Shown one piece after another: positions 53,416 to 62,940 of a stretch of DNA of 64,000 nucleotides; the stretch's first letter is position 1, and every line of letters begins with the position of its first letter. A program made the translations under genes and the position numbers. Source of the DNA: Paracoccaceae bacterium (GTDB taxonomy: Bacteria; Pseudomonadota; Alphaproteobacteria; Rhodobacterales; Rhodobacteraceae); contig REBU01000044.1 of NCBI GenBank assembly GCA_007692585.1, forward strand, positions 1-64,000. Reading direction: 5' to 3'. Under the pieces are notes generated by a model. It was not told the DNA's origin, made no database searches, and was given only the letters and a program-made list of their open reading frames with translations.

Positions 53416-54506
53416 GGGGCAATCTCCTCAAGGATCGAGCGCCCGTCGCGCTCTGAGACAGTGAAATGCTGCGCGCGGGGGCCGAGATCCGCAAAAAGTT
53501 CAGCCCCGGTGCCAGTCAGAAAGGCCTGCGCGCCAAGATCGCAGAGCGCATCATAAAGCGCTGCACGACGGCCCGCGTCAAGATGGGCTGCGACTTCGTC
53601 CAGAAGCAGGATCGGTGCGTGCCCATCGCGGGTCCGGAGTGCACGTGCATTGGCAAGAAGGATGGAAATCAACATCGCCTTCTGCTCGCCCGTTGAACAT
53701 TGCGCCGCCGCCATTCCCTTGGCCGCCCAGACGGCGCCCAGATCGGCACGGTGCGGCCCGGTCAGGCTGCGCCCGGCGGCCATGTCGCGCCTGCGCCCTT
53801 CGGCGAGCGCTGTCGCCAGATCATCGGCCACGCGCGGGGCGGTGCATTCGAGCGCAAGATCGGCCTGCGGGAACGGCCCGTCGGCGATGCTGTGATCTGC
53901 GAGCGCGGCCAAAGCATGGTGACGATTGGCACTGATCTCGGCCCCCGCCTGCGCCATCTGCGCCTCAATCGCCGCATACCAGCCCGCATCGCTGATCTGA
54001 TCGCGCAAAAGCCGGTTGCGTTCGCGCATGGCCTTTTCATAGGCCAGTGTCTGTGTCGCATGGCCAGGCCGGAAACTGAGCACGATCCGGTCCAGAAACC
54101 GCCGCCGCCCGTCCGGCCCTTCCAGCCAGAGCCGGTCCATCGCAGGCGTCAGCCAGAGCATCGCCGCGATCTCGCCCAGCATGGTCTGCGGCACGGCCTT
54201 GTCATCGATGCGCAACTGGCGCGGCTGGCTTGGCTCAGCCCAGGTCTCGATCTGGCGCAGCCCATGGGCGCAGGTGATCCCGGCGCGCAGCTTCCAGCCC
54301 AGCGCCTGCGGTTTGCGCGCGATCTCTTCGGGCGCGGCGCGACGCAGACCGCGACCGGGCGAGAGCAGGGAAATCGCTTCAAGGATATTCGTCTTGCCTG
54401 CCCCGTTCAGCCCCGACAGCGCCACAGGGCGCCCGTCGCAGATCAGCTGCGTGCGCTGATGCGAGCGGAAATGCGACATGAAAAGCGAGGCGAGATGGAC
54501 CGACAT
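53412..54506 (-). CDS. recF: DNA replication and repair protein RecF
   Basis: RecF is an SMC-like ATPase that loads RecA at gaps with RecO and RecR. The 364-residue protein has HFRSHQRTQLICDGRPVALS, Walker A GLNGAGKTNILEAISLLSPG, and late signature and Walker B parts (STGEQKAMLISILLANARAL, PILLLDEVAAHLDAGRR). It follows dnaN by 55 bases and overlaps the VOC gene by ATGA. The dnaA-dnaN-recF order is ancestral in bacteria. Confidence 0.96.
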   Translation of the reverse strand: MSVHLASLFMSHFRSHQRTQLICDGRPVALSGLNGAGKTNILEAISLLSPGRGLRRAAPEEIARKPQALGWKLRAGITCAHGLRQIETWAEPSQPRQLRIDDKAVPQTMLGEIAAMLWLTPAMDRLWLEGPDGRRRFLDRIVLSFRPGHATQTLAYEKAMRERNRLLRDQISDAGWYAAIEAQMAQAGAEISANRHHALAALADHSIADGPFPQADLALECTAPRVADDLATALAEGRRRDMAAGRSLTGPHRADLGAVWAAKGMAAAQCSTGEQKAMLISILLANARALRTRDGHAPILLLDEVAAHLDAGRRAALYDALCDLGAQAFLTGTGAELFADLGPRAQHFTVSERDGRSILEEIAP

Positions 54507-54561
54507 AGCGCCAGCGGTAGTGCCTTTCCCGCCGAGTTTCCAGCAGCAAAACCTGCCGGCG

Positions 54562-55680
54562 TCAGACGCGCATCGGCATCACGACATAGACCGCGCTCAT
54601 GTCATTGCCTTCGCGCATCAACGTCGGATCGCCCGAGGAATTAAACAGGAATACCGCGTTTTCGCGATCCACCTGACTGGCGATTTCCAGCAGGTATTTG
54701 GCGTTGAAGCCGATTTCCAGCCGCTCATCTGCATATGCGACGATCAGTTCTTCCTCGGCCGCACCAGAATCGGGCGCATTGACCGACAGCACCAGCTTGT
54801 CGTCTTCAATGATCAGTTTGACCGCGCGCGAGCGTTCCGAAGACACTGTGGCCACGCGGTCGACAGCCTTGGCAAAATCGCCGGCATCAACTTCCAGCCG
54901 CTTGGTGTTCTGGCTGGGAATGACGCGGGTGTAATCCGGGAATGTCCCGTCAATCACCTTCGAGGTCAGGCTGATATCGGGTGTCGCGAAGCGTACTTTT
55001 GTTTCCGAGACAGAAACGGCGATTTCCATATCGTCATCATCTAGGAGCTTACGCAATTCGCCGACAGTCTTGCGCGGCACGATCACCCCGGCCATCTGCT
55101 CGGCCCCTTCGGGCAAAGGCGCGTCGATCCGGGCCAGCCGGTGCCCATCGGTCGCGACACAGCGCAGCACGCGCCCGCCGTCGCCTTCGGCGACATGCAG
55201 ATAGACCCCATTGAGGTAATAGCGCGTCTCTTCGGTGGAAATCGCGAATTTCGCCTTGTCAAACAGACGGCGCAGCACTTTGGCGGGGGCTTTGAAATTG
55301 GCGCTGTACTCGCTCGACGCCATCACCGGAAAATCTTCTTTCGGCAGGGTCGCAAGCGAGAAGACCGACCGCCCGGCTGCAACCTGCAAGCGGCCGGTGC
55401 GCGCGTCGTGGCTCAGCTCGACCAGCGCGCCATCGGGCAGTTTGCGCACGATCTCATGCAAGAGCACCGCGGAAACCGTCGTTGCCCCCGCAATCTCGAC
55501 CATCGCGGGCGCGCGGTCGATCACTTCAATATCGAGATCGGTGGCCCGCAGCCGGACGTTGCCTTCATCGGCCTCGATCAGCACATTGGCCAGGATCGGG
55601 ATCGTGTTTCGGCGCTCGACGACGGATTGCGCTTGCGACACGGCCTTGAGCAAAACGGCGCGTTCAATACTGATCTTCAT
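54562..55680 (-). CDS. dnaN: DNA polymerase III beta subunit (sliding clamp) DnaN
   Basis: The beta clamp tethers polymerase to DNA. At 372 residues it has the standard length and three repeated clamp domains. Markers are MKISIERAVLLKAVSQAQSV, NTIPILANVLIEADEGNVRL, RATDLDIEVIDRAPAM and the C-terminal LMREGNDMSAVYVVMPMRV. It lies 107 bases after dnaA and 55 before recF on the same strand. Confidence 0.98.
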   Translation of the reverse strand: MKISIERAVLLKAVSQAQSVVERRNTIPILANVLIEADEGNVRLRATDLDIEVIDRAPAMVEIAGATTVSAVLLHEIVRKLPDGALVELSHDARTGRLQVAAGRSVFSLATLPKEDFPVMASSEYSANFKAPAKVLRRLFDKAKFAISTEETRYYLNGVYLHVAEGDGGRVLRCVATDGHRLARIDAPLPEGAEQMAGVIVPRKTVGELRKLLDDDDMEIAVSVSETKVRFATPDISLTSKVIDGTFPDYTRVIPSQNTKRLEVDAGDFAKAVDRVATVSSERSRAVKLIIEDDKLVLSVNAPDSGAAEEELIVAYADERLEIGFNAKYLLEIASQVDRENAVFLFNSSGDPTLMREGNDMSAVYVVMPMRV

Positions 55681-55787
55681 GCCCCTGATCCCACTTTTTC
55701 GACCCGCAGAAACCGCCCTGCCGGGGGCGCGAGACTAGTCAAATTTCAGCGGGCCACAAGGGCTTTCTGAAGGTTTGCAAGGCGTTT

Positions 55788-57143
55788 TCAGCTTTCCAGA
55801 AGGCGCCGCAGCAATTCGATATCCTCGTTGAGCTGGCTATCGGTGCTGCGCATTTCCTCGACCTTGCGCACACCATGCAGGATCGTGGTATGGTCGCGCC
55901 CGCCAAAGCGCCGCCCGATTTCCGGCAGGGAGCGCGAGGTCAGCTCCTTGGACAGATACATCGCGATCTGACGCGGGCGCGCGATGGTACGCGTGCGCTT
56001 TGGCCCCAGCATATCCGACAGGCGCAGGTTGAAATGCTCGGCGACCTTGCGCTGGATTTCCTCGACCGTCACGCGCCGCTCGGAGCTGCGCAGAATGTCC
56101 GACAGACAATCCTGCACCATATCCATCGTCACTTCCTGCCCGATCAGGCTGGAGAAGGCGAACAGTCGTTGCAGCGCCCCTTCGAGCACGCGCACATTGT
56201 TGCTGATGCGATGGGCGAGAAACTCGAAAATCCCGTCCGAGATCTTCACCGCGCCGTAGCTCTGCGCAAAATGCGCGGCTTTGCGTTGCAGGATGCCCAG
56301 ACGCAATTCGTAATTGGTCGGGTGCAGGTCGACCACCAGCCCGCATTGCATCCGCGAGGAAATCCGTGCTTCCAGATCCTTGATCTCGCCCGGCGCGCGA
56401 TCCGCCGACATGACAATCTGCTTATTCTGATCAACCAAGGCGTTGAATGTATGGAAAAACTCTTCCTGAGTGCTTTCCTTGCCCGCAATGAACTGCACAT
56501 CATCGACCATCAGCACATCGACCGAGCGGAAGATATTCTTGAAATCCATGATCTCGCGGTCGCGCAGGGCCTGCACGAAGCGATACATGAATTTCTCGGC
56601 CGAAAGATAGAGAACCTGAAGATCGGGGCGCTTCTCGGTCAACTCCCAGGCGATGGCCTGCATCAGATGGGTCTTGCCAAGGCCAACGCCGCCATAGAGG
56701 AACAGCGGATTGAAGGTCACCGGCCCCCCTGTCGCCACCCGACGCGCGGCCGCATGAGCAAGTTCATTGGGTTTTCCGACCACGAAATTGTCGAAAGTCA
56801 GTTTCTGATCCAGCACGACGCCTTGCAACACGTCTTCGCCCATCGCGGTGGCTGGTGCGGGGCTTTCAGCGGGCGGGGTCACGCTTTTCGCAGGGGTCGC
56901 GGCGACGGTGCTGACCACGAAATCCAGCCGAGTGACATCGCTCCCTTCCTTGCGGATCAGGGTCAGGATCTGGTCGTGATAGTTGCGTTTGACCCAATCG
57001 CCGACGAATCGCGAGGGCGCACGAAATCGCACGACACCGTCGTTGATCTCGAGGCATTCGAGCGGTTCTATCCAATTCTTGTGATTGCTCTCACCAACCT
57101 CACGCCGCAATTCATCAGAAATACCTGCCCAGCCTATCGCCAC
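55788..57143 (-). CDS. dnaA: chromosomal replication initiator DnaA
   Basis: DnaA opens the origin and controls initiation. The 451-residue protein has domain I (ISDELRREVGESNHKNWIEP), Walker A GGVGLGKTHLMQAIAWEL, Walker B DVLMVDDVQFIAGKESTQEE, and domain IV with GPKRTRTIARPRQIAMYLSK and GRDHTTILHGVRKVEEM that contact DnaA boxes. The upstream gap (57144-57571) lacks recognisable DnaA boxes, so the origin is probably elsewhere. Confidence 0.98.
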   Translation of the reverse strand: MAIGWAGISDELRREVGESNHKNWIEPLECLEINDGVVRFRAPSRFVGDWVKRNYHDQILTLIRKEGSDVTRLDFVVSTVAATPAKSVTPPAESPAPATAMGEDVLQGVVLDQKLTFDNFVVGKPNELAHAAARRVATGGPVTFNPLFLYGGVGLGKTHLMQAIAWELTEKRPDLQVLYLSAEKFMYRFVQALRDREIMDFKNIFRSVDVLMVDDVQFIAGKESTQEEFFHTFNALVDQNKQIVMSADRAPGEIKDLEARISSRMQCGLVVDLHPTNYELRLGILQRKAAHFAQSYGAVKISDGIFEFLAHRISNNVRVLEGALQRLFAFSSLIGQEVTMDMVQDCLSDILRSSERRVTVEEIQRKVAEHFNLRLSDMLGPKRTRTIARPRQIAMYLSKELTSRSLPEIGRRFGGRDHTTILHGVRKVEEMRSTDSQLNEDIELLRRLLES

Positions 57144-57520
57144 ATCTTCCCCCGCTCTTGCTTTTCCTCAGACACACGGCGCCGTCACAATGAAGCTCAC
57201 GAAACACAGGCTCATGCGGTCGCGCATACGACCACCTGACCCGGTTCTGATCCGCTCATTGCTCTGATCAGTCTATCGCTCTGGTCACAACGCCCTGCCG
57301 CGCGTCATCATACGCACCCATACTCACACCTAGCGACATCCGATTTCTTGCTGCGCCCGAACACTCTGCCAGGCGGCAACAACGCAGGCCCCCCAAGGAC
57401 TGTCCGAGTCGCATCAAGACATTAACAACGTCCGAAGTTTCACCGCAACACAACATCAGACTTGACTAACATCGGACCTCCAAAGAATCGCCACCTGTTG
57501 CATCCAGAGGCATCACCAAA
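57144..57520. promoter_or_regulatory. dnaA upstream region, no DnaA boxes seen
   Basis: About 375 bases between the rpsT terminator and dnaA. It should hold the dnaA promoter. I see a loose CTGATC...GATCAG inverted pair at about 57247-57271 but no TTATCCACA-type box and no AT-rich unwinding tract strong enough to call oriC. Confidence 0.4.
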
Positions 57521-57553
57521 ACGCAAAAAGGCGCCCGAGGGCGCCATTTTTCG
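57521..57553 (-). terminator. Rho-independent terminator of rpsT
   Basis: On the minus strand GGCGCC-CTCG-GGCGCC (57530-57545) is followed by TTTTTGCG and further T residues and preceded by A residues. It lies 19 bases after the rpsT stop. The flanking A and T tracts would also let it work weakly on the other strand. Confidence 0.85.
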
Positions 57554-57571
57554 TTTATTAACAATAGATTT

Positions 57572-57838
57572 TCAGGCGCTCAGCAACTTGACCCGCGCCG
57601 ACAGACGCGACATCTTGCGTGCCACTGTGTTCTTGTGCATCACACCTTTGGTGACACCGCGTGCCAGTTCGGGCTGCACTTGACGCAGCGCTTCCTTGGC
57701 CTGCGCAGCGTCACCGGAGGCAATCGCCTCCTCGACTTTGCGCAGGAAAGTGCGGATGCGCGAGCGGCGCGCCTTGTTGACATCGGTGCGACGCTCGACC
57801 TGGCGGGCGCGTTTCTTGGACTGGGGCGTATTGGCCAT
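57572..57838 (-). CDS. rpsT: 30S ribosomal protein S20
   Basis: The 88-residue basic protein matches S20 throughout: [40 protein letters not shown] and [20 protein letters not shown]. The ATG at 57838 starts at the family N-terminus; an in-frame start at 57865 adds nine residues. A perfect seven-base inverted repeat (57889-57905) lies in its leader, and a terminator follows the gene. Confidence 0.97.
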   Translation of the reverse strand: MANTPQSKKRARQVERRTDVNKARRSRIRTFLRKVEEAIASGDAAQAKEALRQVQPELARGVTKGVMHKNTVARKMSRLSARVKLLSA

Positions 57839-57888
57839 GGGCTTTGTCTTTCGATTTCGTTTCAACCTGATCGCGCAACGACCCTACA

Positions 57889-57905
57889 CTGACCGGATCG
57901 GTCAG
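57889..57905 (-). promoter_or_regulatory. palindrome in the rpsT leader/promoter
   Basis: CTGACCG-GAT-CGGTCAG is a perfect seven-base inverted repeat 51 bases before the rpsT start. A TTGTCG hexamer (minus strand, 57909-57914) followed 18 bases later by AGTGTA could be the promoter, which would place the palindrome in its spacer. Confidence 0.35.
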
Positions 57906-57996
57906 GTTCGACAAATGCCTTAAGCGGGCCCACGCGCATGTGTGGCGGCGTATACGCCAGCCGGCGACAAAAGAAAAGCGCGAAAACGCGCCATGT

Positions 57997-58773
57997 TCAA
58001 CTGTCGCGGAACTGTGGCTGGCGCTTCTCCAGAAAGGCCGACATGCCTTCTTTCTGATCCTCGGACGCAAAGAGCATGTGAAACACGCGCCGCTCGAACA
58101 ACAAGCCCTCGCGCAGCGTTGTTTCGTAGCTGCGATTGACGGCTTCCTTGACGACCTTGACCGACACCTGCGATTTCTCCGCGATCTTGCCCGCCGCGGC
58201 CATCGCTTCTTCCATCAGCTTCTTGGCCGGCACAACGCGACTGACCAGCCCGGCGCGTTCCGCTTCTTCGGCATCCATGAAACGGCCTGTCAGATGCATG
58301 TCCATCGCCTTGGACTTGCCCACGAAGCGCGTCAGGCGCTGGGTGCCGCCGATGCCCGCGACCACACCCAGATTGATCTCGGGCTGGCCGAATTTGGCCG
58401 TATCTGCGGCAATGATGAAATCACACATCATCGCCAGCTCACACCCCCCGCCCAGCGCATAGCCTGCGACAGCCGCGATGATGGGCTTGCGGATGCGCTG
58501 GAACAGCTCGGTCTCAGGGCCGAACATATCCGTCTCGAACATCTCTACCGCGGTCTTCTCCGACATCTCCTTGATATCGGCCCCCGCAGCGAAGGCCTTG
58601 TCGGACCCGGTGATGACGATGCAGCGCACCTTGTCATTGTGATCAGCAGCGCTCAGCGCGTCGGATAGTTCGCCCAGCAAAACGCTATTGAGCGCATTCA
58701 GCGCGTCGGGACGGTTCAGACGGATCAGCGCGACATGATCTTCGATATCGACGATCAGCGTTTCATAGGCCAT
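57997..58773 (-). CDS. enoyl-CoA hydratase
   Basis: A crotonase-fold hydratase of 258 residues that adds water to enoyl-CoA in beta-oxidation. It begins [20 protein letters not shown] and shows the CoA/oxyanion block [14 protein letters not shown], the catalytic Glu pair in [20 protein letters not shown] and [22 protein letters not shown] 58773 has AAGGTG at a good distance and matches relatives; an ATG at 58782 adds three residues. The location between rpsT and mutM is common in Rhodobacterales. Confidence 0.93.
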   Translation of the reverse strand: MAYETLIVDIEDHVALIRLNRPDALNALNSVLLGELSDALSAADHNDKVRCIVITGSDKAFAAGADIKEMSEKTAVEMFETDMFGPETELFQRIRKPIIAAVAGYALGGGCELAMMCDFIIAADTAKFGQPEINLGVVAGIGGTQRLTRFVGKSKAMDMHLTGRFMDAEEAERAGLVSRVVPAKKLMEEAMAAAGKIAEKSQVSVKVVKEAVNRSYETTLREGLLFERRVFHMLFASEDQKEGMSAFLEKRQPQFRDS

Positions 58774-58835
58774 GGATGGCACCTTGATTATTGCGAATTG
58801 CCCTGAGCCTTAACAGCTTGAGCCTTGGGATCAAG

Positions 58836-59699
58836 TCATCTCTGACAGGCCGCGCAATAGAAGCTGGAGCGCCCCGACTGCACGATCCGGCGCACAGTTT
58901 CCGGGCAATCCGGGCTGACGCAGGCCGCACCTTCGCGCCCATAGACGCGAAAGGCATGCTGAAAATATCCAAGTTCGCCATTGGCCTGACGGTAATCGCG
59001 CAGCGATGAGCCGCCCGCCGCGATCGCCTCTTGCAGGGTTGCGCGGATCGCGTCTGTCAGCGCCTCGATCCGCGCGGGGCCGATCCGCCCGGCCGCGCGG
59101 CGCGGATGGATTCCGGCGCGAAACAGCGCTTCGCAGACATAGATATTGCCCAGCCCCGCCACGATTCGCTGATCTAGCAGCGCGGCCTTGACCGGCGTCC
59201 TGCGCCCCGCGAAACGCGTCTTCAGATGGTCGGCATGAAAGCTGTTGCCCAGTGGCTCCGGTCCCAAGGATGCCAGCAGAGGATGCGCGCCAAGCTGGTC
59301 GGTGGGCCACAGATCCATCGCCCCGAAGCGGCGCGGGTCATTGAATGTCACCCGCGCGCCGTTGCCCATGTGGAAGATGACATGGTCATGCTTCTCAAGC
59401 GCCGGATGATCGAAATGGAACTGCCCCGGAACATGCGCGGCCTCCAGCCCCGAGATGACCATGCGCCCCGACATGCCCAGATGGATGAGCAGGGTTTCGC
59501 CGCGATCCGTCTCGGCCAGAATATACTTGGATCGCCTGCGCAGTTGCAAAACCCGCGCACCGCTGACCCGCGCGGCCATGTCAGGCGGGAAGGGCCAGCG
59601 CAGATCGGCCCGGCGCAGCTCCAGCCGCGCGATCACCTGCCCTTCCATCGCAGGCAACAGGCCCTGACGGACTGTCTCGACCTCGGGCAATTCGGGCAT
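58836..59699 (-). CDS. mutM: formamidopyrimidine-DNA glycosylase MutM (Fpg)
   Basis: MutM removes oxidised purines such as 8-oxoguanine. The catalytic N-terminus [15 protein letters not shown] is intact, with Pro2 and Glu3. The helix-two-turn-helix segment [20 protein letters not shown] and the zinc finger at the C-terminus (CVSPDC followed by YCAACQR) complete the 287-residue enzyme. It diverges from ubiE. Confidence 0.97.
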   Translation of the reverse strand: MPELPEVETVRQGLLPAMEGQVIARLELRRADLRWPFPPDMAARVSGARVLQLRRRSKYILAETDRGETLLIHLGMSGRMVISGLEAAHVPGQFHFDHPALEKHDHVIFHMGNGARVTFNDPRRFGAMDLWPTDQLGAHPLLASLGPEPLGNSFHADHLKTRFAGRRTPVKAALLDQRIVAGLGNIYVCEALFRAGIHPRRAAGRIGPARIEALTDAIRATLQEAIAAGGSSLRDYRQANGELGYFQHAFRVYGREGAACVSPDCPETVRRIVQSGRSSFYCAACQR

Positions 59700-59806
59700 G
59701 GCGGGTGTCCTTCAGGGTCATGGGGCCGCATTGTATCGCCCCCGTTTCCTCCTATAAGGAGTAGGGAAGCGCTCCGACAAGGGGCAGCAGGCGGAGAGCG
59801 GCACAG

Positions 59807-60559
59807 ATGACCGGGACAGACAAGACCACTCATTTCGGATTTCAGACCGTGGAGGAAGACCAGAAAGCGGGGCTGGTGCGCGGTGTCTTCACCAGTGTGG
59901 CCTCGAAATATGATGTGATGAATGATCTGATGTCACTGGGCATCCACCGGGTCTGGAAAGACGCCATGATGGACTGGCTGGCCCCTCGCCCTGGTCAGCA
60001 TCTGCTTGATGTGGCGGGCGGGACTGGCGATGTGGCCTTTCGTTTCCTCAAGCGCGCGGGCGACGATGCGCGCGCCACCGTGCTCGATCTGACGGCCTCG
60101 ATGCTACTCGAAGGTCAAAAACGCGCCGAGGCCGAAAACATGGCGCAGGCGCTCGACTGGATCGAAGGCGATGCGATGGCCCTGCCCTTCGCGGACAAGA
60201 GTTTCGATGTCTATACAATCAGCTTCGGCATCCGCAACGTGACCCGGATCGAGGATGCGCTGTCGGAAGCCTATCGCGTCTTGCGGCCCGGCGGGCGGCT
60301 GATGGTGCTGGAATTCAGCCAGATCCCGAATGATCTGCTGCAAAAAGCCTATGACCTTTATTCGTTCAATGTGATCCCGCAGATGGGCAAGTTGGTGACG
60401 GGGGACCGTGACAGTTATCAGTATCTGGTCGAATCGATCCGCCGCTTTCCCGATCAGGACCGCTTCGCCGAGATAATCCGCGCCGCAGGTTTCGGGCAGG
60501 TCAAGTATCGCAATCTGTCCATGGGCATCGCGGCGCTGCATTCAGGCTGGAAACTCTGA
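59807..60559 (+). CDS. ubiE: ubiquinone/menaquinone C-methyltransferase UbiE
   Basis: UbiE carries out the C2 methylation of the quinone ring. The 250-residue protein has the SAM motif [20 protein letters not shown], the family block [20 protein letters not shown] and late [17 protein letters not shown]. It precedes ubiB by one base, so the two ubiquinone genes form an operon. Confidence 0.96.
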   Translation: MTGTDKTTHFGFQTVEEDQKAGLVRGVFTSVASKYDVMNDLMSLGIHRVWKDAMMDWLAPRPGQHLLDVAGGTGDVAFRFLKRAGDDARATVLDLTASMLLEGQKRAEAENMAQALDWIEGDAMALPFADKSFDVYTISFGIRNVTRIEDALSEAYRVLRPGGRLMVLEFSQIPNDLLQKAYDLYSFNVIPQMGKLVTGDRDSYQYLVESIRRFPDQDRFAEIIRAAGFGQVKYRNLSMGIAALHSGWKL

Positions 60560-60560
60560 G

Positions 60561-62093
60561 ATGTTGCGAAGTGTCTTCAACCTCTGGCGGCTGATCCGCA
60601 CAGGTGCCACGTTCGAGCGCACCGGCGCCATGGCCGAAGTGCTCGAAGCCATGAACGCGCCACCGCGCCTGCGGGTCGCCGCGCGGGTGCTGGGCTGGCC
60701 GCTCAAGCCGCTGGGGCTGCGGGGTGATCCCGCGCTGCCGCCCCTGACCCGCGCGCTGACGGCACTGGGGCCGGCCTATATCAAATTCGGCCAGACGCTT
60801 GCCACGCGCCCTGATGTCGTCGGGCAGGATCTGGCCGATCAGCTGCGCTATCTGCAGGACCAACTGCCCCCTTTCCCGCGCGACAAAGCGCTGGAAATGA
60901 TCGCCGAAGAGCTGGAACGCCCCATCGAGGCGCTGTTCTCGGAGGTGTCGGAACCGGTCGCGGCCGCGTCAATCGCGCAGGTGCATTCCGCAATCCTTGC
61001 CGAGACAGGCGCGCGCGTCGCCATCAAGGTGCTGCGTCCAGGGGTCGAGCGCGCGTTTCAGACCGACATCGATGCGTTCTATTTCGTCGCGAACGTGATC
61101 GAGTTCATTCTGCCCAAGACCCGCCGCCTGCGCCCGCATGACGTGATCACGCATTTCGAGTCGATGGTGCTGGCCGAGCTGGACCTGCGGCTGGAAGCGG
61201 CCTCGGCCTCGGAATTCGCGTCGAATATCGAACAGGATGCAGGCTTCAGCGTGCCCCGGCCCAACTGGAACCTGTCATCGCGCCGGGTCATGGTGCTTGA
61301 TTGGGCCGAAGGTGTGCCGATGGGCGACAATGCCGCGATTGATGCGCTGGGGGTCAGCCGCGCGGAGCTTGGCACGCGGGTGCTGACGCTGTTTCTGCAG
61401 CATGCGCTGCGCGACGGGCTGTTTCACGGCGACATGCATCAGGGCAATATGAAGGTCACGCCCACGGGCGAGATCATCGCCTTCGATTTCGGCATCATGG
61501 GCCGCATCGACAGCTTTACCCGGCGGGCCTATGCCGAAATCCTGTTCGGCTTCATCCAGAAAGACTACCGGCGCGTGGCCGAAGTGCATTTCGAGATGGG
61601 TTATGTGCCTGCAGACCGCGATATCGACGAATTTGCCCGCGCCCTCAGCGCTGTGGGCGAGCCGATCTTCGGGATGGATGCACGCCATATCTCCATGGCG
61701 CGCTTGCTGGCCTATCTGTTCGAAGTCACCGAGCGTTTTGGGATGGAAACGCGCACTGAGCTGATCTTGCTGCAGCGCACGATGGTTGTCGTCGAAGGCG
61801 TCGCGCGGTCACTGAACCCTGAGATTAACATGTGGCGCACAGCCCGCCCGGTCGTGGAAAGCTATGTGCGTGAGAATATCGGCCCCAAGGCGCTCGCCCG
61901 CGATCTGACACAGACCCTGCGCATCCTCAGCCGCTTTGGTCCGCATCTGCCGCGCCTGGCCGAAAACGCCCTGATTGCCCAGTCCCAACCCGCCACGCCC
62001 CCTGCGAGCACAAGCAGGATCGGCCCGGTGGCCGGGGCACTGATCGGTGGCGCACTTGTCGCCTTTGGTGTCGGCCTGGGCGCGATGCTCTAA
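60561..62093 (+). CDS. ubiB: ubiquinone biosynthesis regulatory kinase-like protein UbiB
   Basis: UbiB is an atypical (ADCK-type) kinase-like protein needed for ubiquinone synthesis. The 510-residue protein has the KxGQ motif in AYIKFGQTLATRPDVV, EPVAAASIAQVHSAILAETG, ARVAIKVLRPGVERAFQTDI with the nucleotide-binding Lys, and HGDMHQGNMKVTPTGEIIAF with DFGIMGRID. A C-terminal helix (VAGALIGGALVAFGVGLGAM) anchors it in the membrane. Coupled to ubiE. Confidence 0.95.
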   Translation: MLRSVFNLWRLIRTGATFERTGAMAEVLEAMNAPPRLRVAARVLGWPLKPLGLRGDPALPPLTRALTALGPAYIKFGQTLATRPDVVGQDLADQLRYLQDQLPPFPRDKALEMIAEELERPIEALFSEVSEPVAAASIAQVHSAILAETGARVAIKVLRPGVERAFQTDIDAFYFVANVIEFILPKTRRLRPHDVITHFESMVLAELDLRLEAASASEFASNIEQDAGFSVPRPNWNLSSRRVMVLDWAEGVPMGDNAAIDALGVSRAELGTRVLTLFLQHALRDGLFHGDMHQGNMKVTPTGEIIAFDFGIMGRIDSFTRRAYAEILFGFIQKDYRRVAEVHFEMGYVPADRDIDEFARALSAVGEPIFGMDARHISMARLLAYLFEVTERFGMETRTELILLQRTMVVVEGVARSLNPEINMWRTARPVVESYVRENIGPKALARDLTQTLRILSRFGPHLPRLAENALIAQSQPATPPASTSRIGPVAGALIGGALVAFGVGLGAML

Positions 62094-62120
62094 CCGCGGC
62101 GCGGCCTGCGTCTTCCGGTG

Positions 62121-62801
62121 TCAGGCCGGGGGCGGCCAATCCGGGCCACGGGCCAGTCGCGCGGCGACCTGCCCCAACCACTGACGCTCCAGCAAGACCA
62201 GCATGCCGGGGCCGTCAAACGCCAGCTCGACCTGTCCCTGCAGCGCATGGTTTGACGTGCCGATCACCCCGTCTGGCGCGAATTCCAGCCCGTCAATCGG
62301 CCAGCACAGACCTTGCGAACGTCCCGTGACGCGCGCCATCGGAAAGAGCGAGACACGCGCATCCGCAACCAGATCCAGCGTGATCTGTGGCGGGGCCAGA
62401 AAGCAGATATCGTCGGCGCAGAGCAACACCACCCGCGCGCGCCCATGCCGGATGAGCGAAGACATGGCCGCCAGCGTGTGATCGAGCCGCGCCCCGTCAA
62501 AACCCAGCCCGATCACCAGCGGGGCGTCGATCAGCCGCAGCGCCTTGTCGAAATCGGTGCTGTCCTGATCCGCGACATGCACGACCCGCGCCCCAAGCTG
62601 CGCGCGCAGGGACGGCTCCAGCGAGTCCAGATCGCCGATGACTTGCGCGGGCGTCATCCCGAACGCATGCAACCGGTTGGCCCCGCCATCCGCCGCCACC
62701 AGCCGAGGTGCAAGCTCCAGCGCCCGCAAGATGTCCGCGCGCTGCACGATCCCGCCTCCGACAAGGGTCACACATCGGTTTGTATCGACAAGCGGATGCA
62801 T
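62121..62801 (-). CDS. thiN: thiamine diphosphokinase
   Basis: This enzyme makes thiamine diphosphate from thiamine and ATP. The 226-residue protein has VAADGGANRLHAFGMTPAQV, the key IGDLDSLEPS and ADQDSTDFDKALRLID motifs, GFDGARLDHTLAAMSSLI and a late ISNH-like GVIGTSNHAL. It converges with ubiB across 27 bases and diverges from the long acidic gene. Confidence 0.93.
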   Translation of the reverse strand: MHPLVDTNRCVTLVGGGIVQRADILRALELAPRLVAADGGANRLHAFGMTPAQVIGDLDSLEPSLRAQLGARVVHVADQDSTDFDKALRLIDAPLVIGLGFDGARLDHTLAAMSSLIRHGRARVVLLCADDICFLAPPQITLDLVADARVSLFPMARVTGRSQGLCWPIDGLEFAPDGVIGTSNHALQGQVELAFDGPGMLVLLERQWLGQVAARLARGPDWPPPA

Positions 62802-62940
62802 TGAGATATGCTTTCAATTAAGACGAATCGCCACATTCTTGGCCATATTCAGATCATTAAAATACCCAAGTCTGAACATGTAATCGCTCATCTTATCCAC
62901 GACATCTGGTGCCATAGAGGCAAAGAAAGCGAGCAAACTA

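Noticed and set aside
57144-57571. oriC next to dnaA
   Set aside because: No DnaA boxes or AT-rich unwinding element are visible, although dnaA, dnaN and recF are here.
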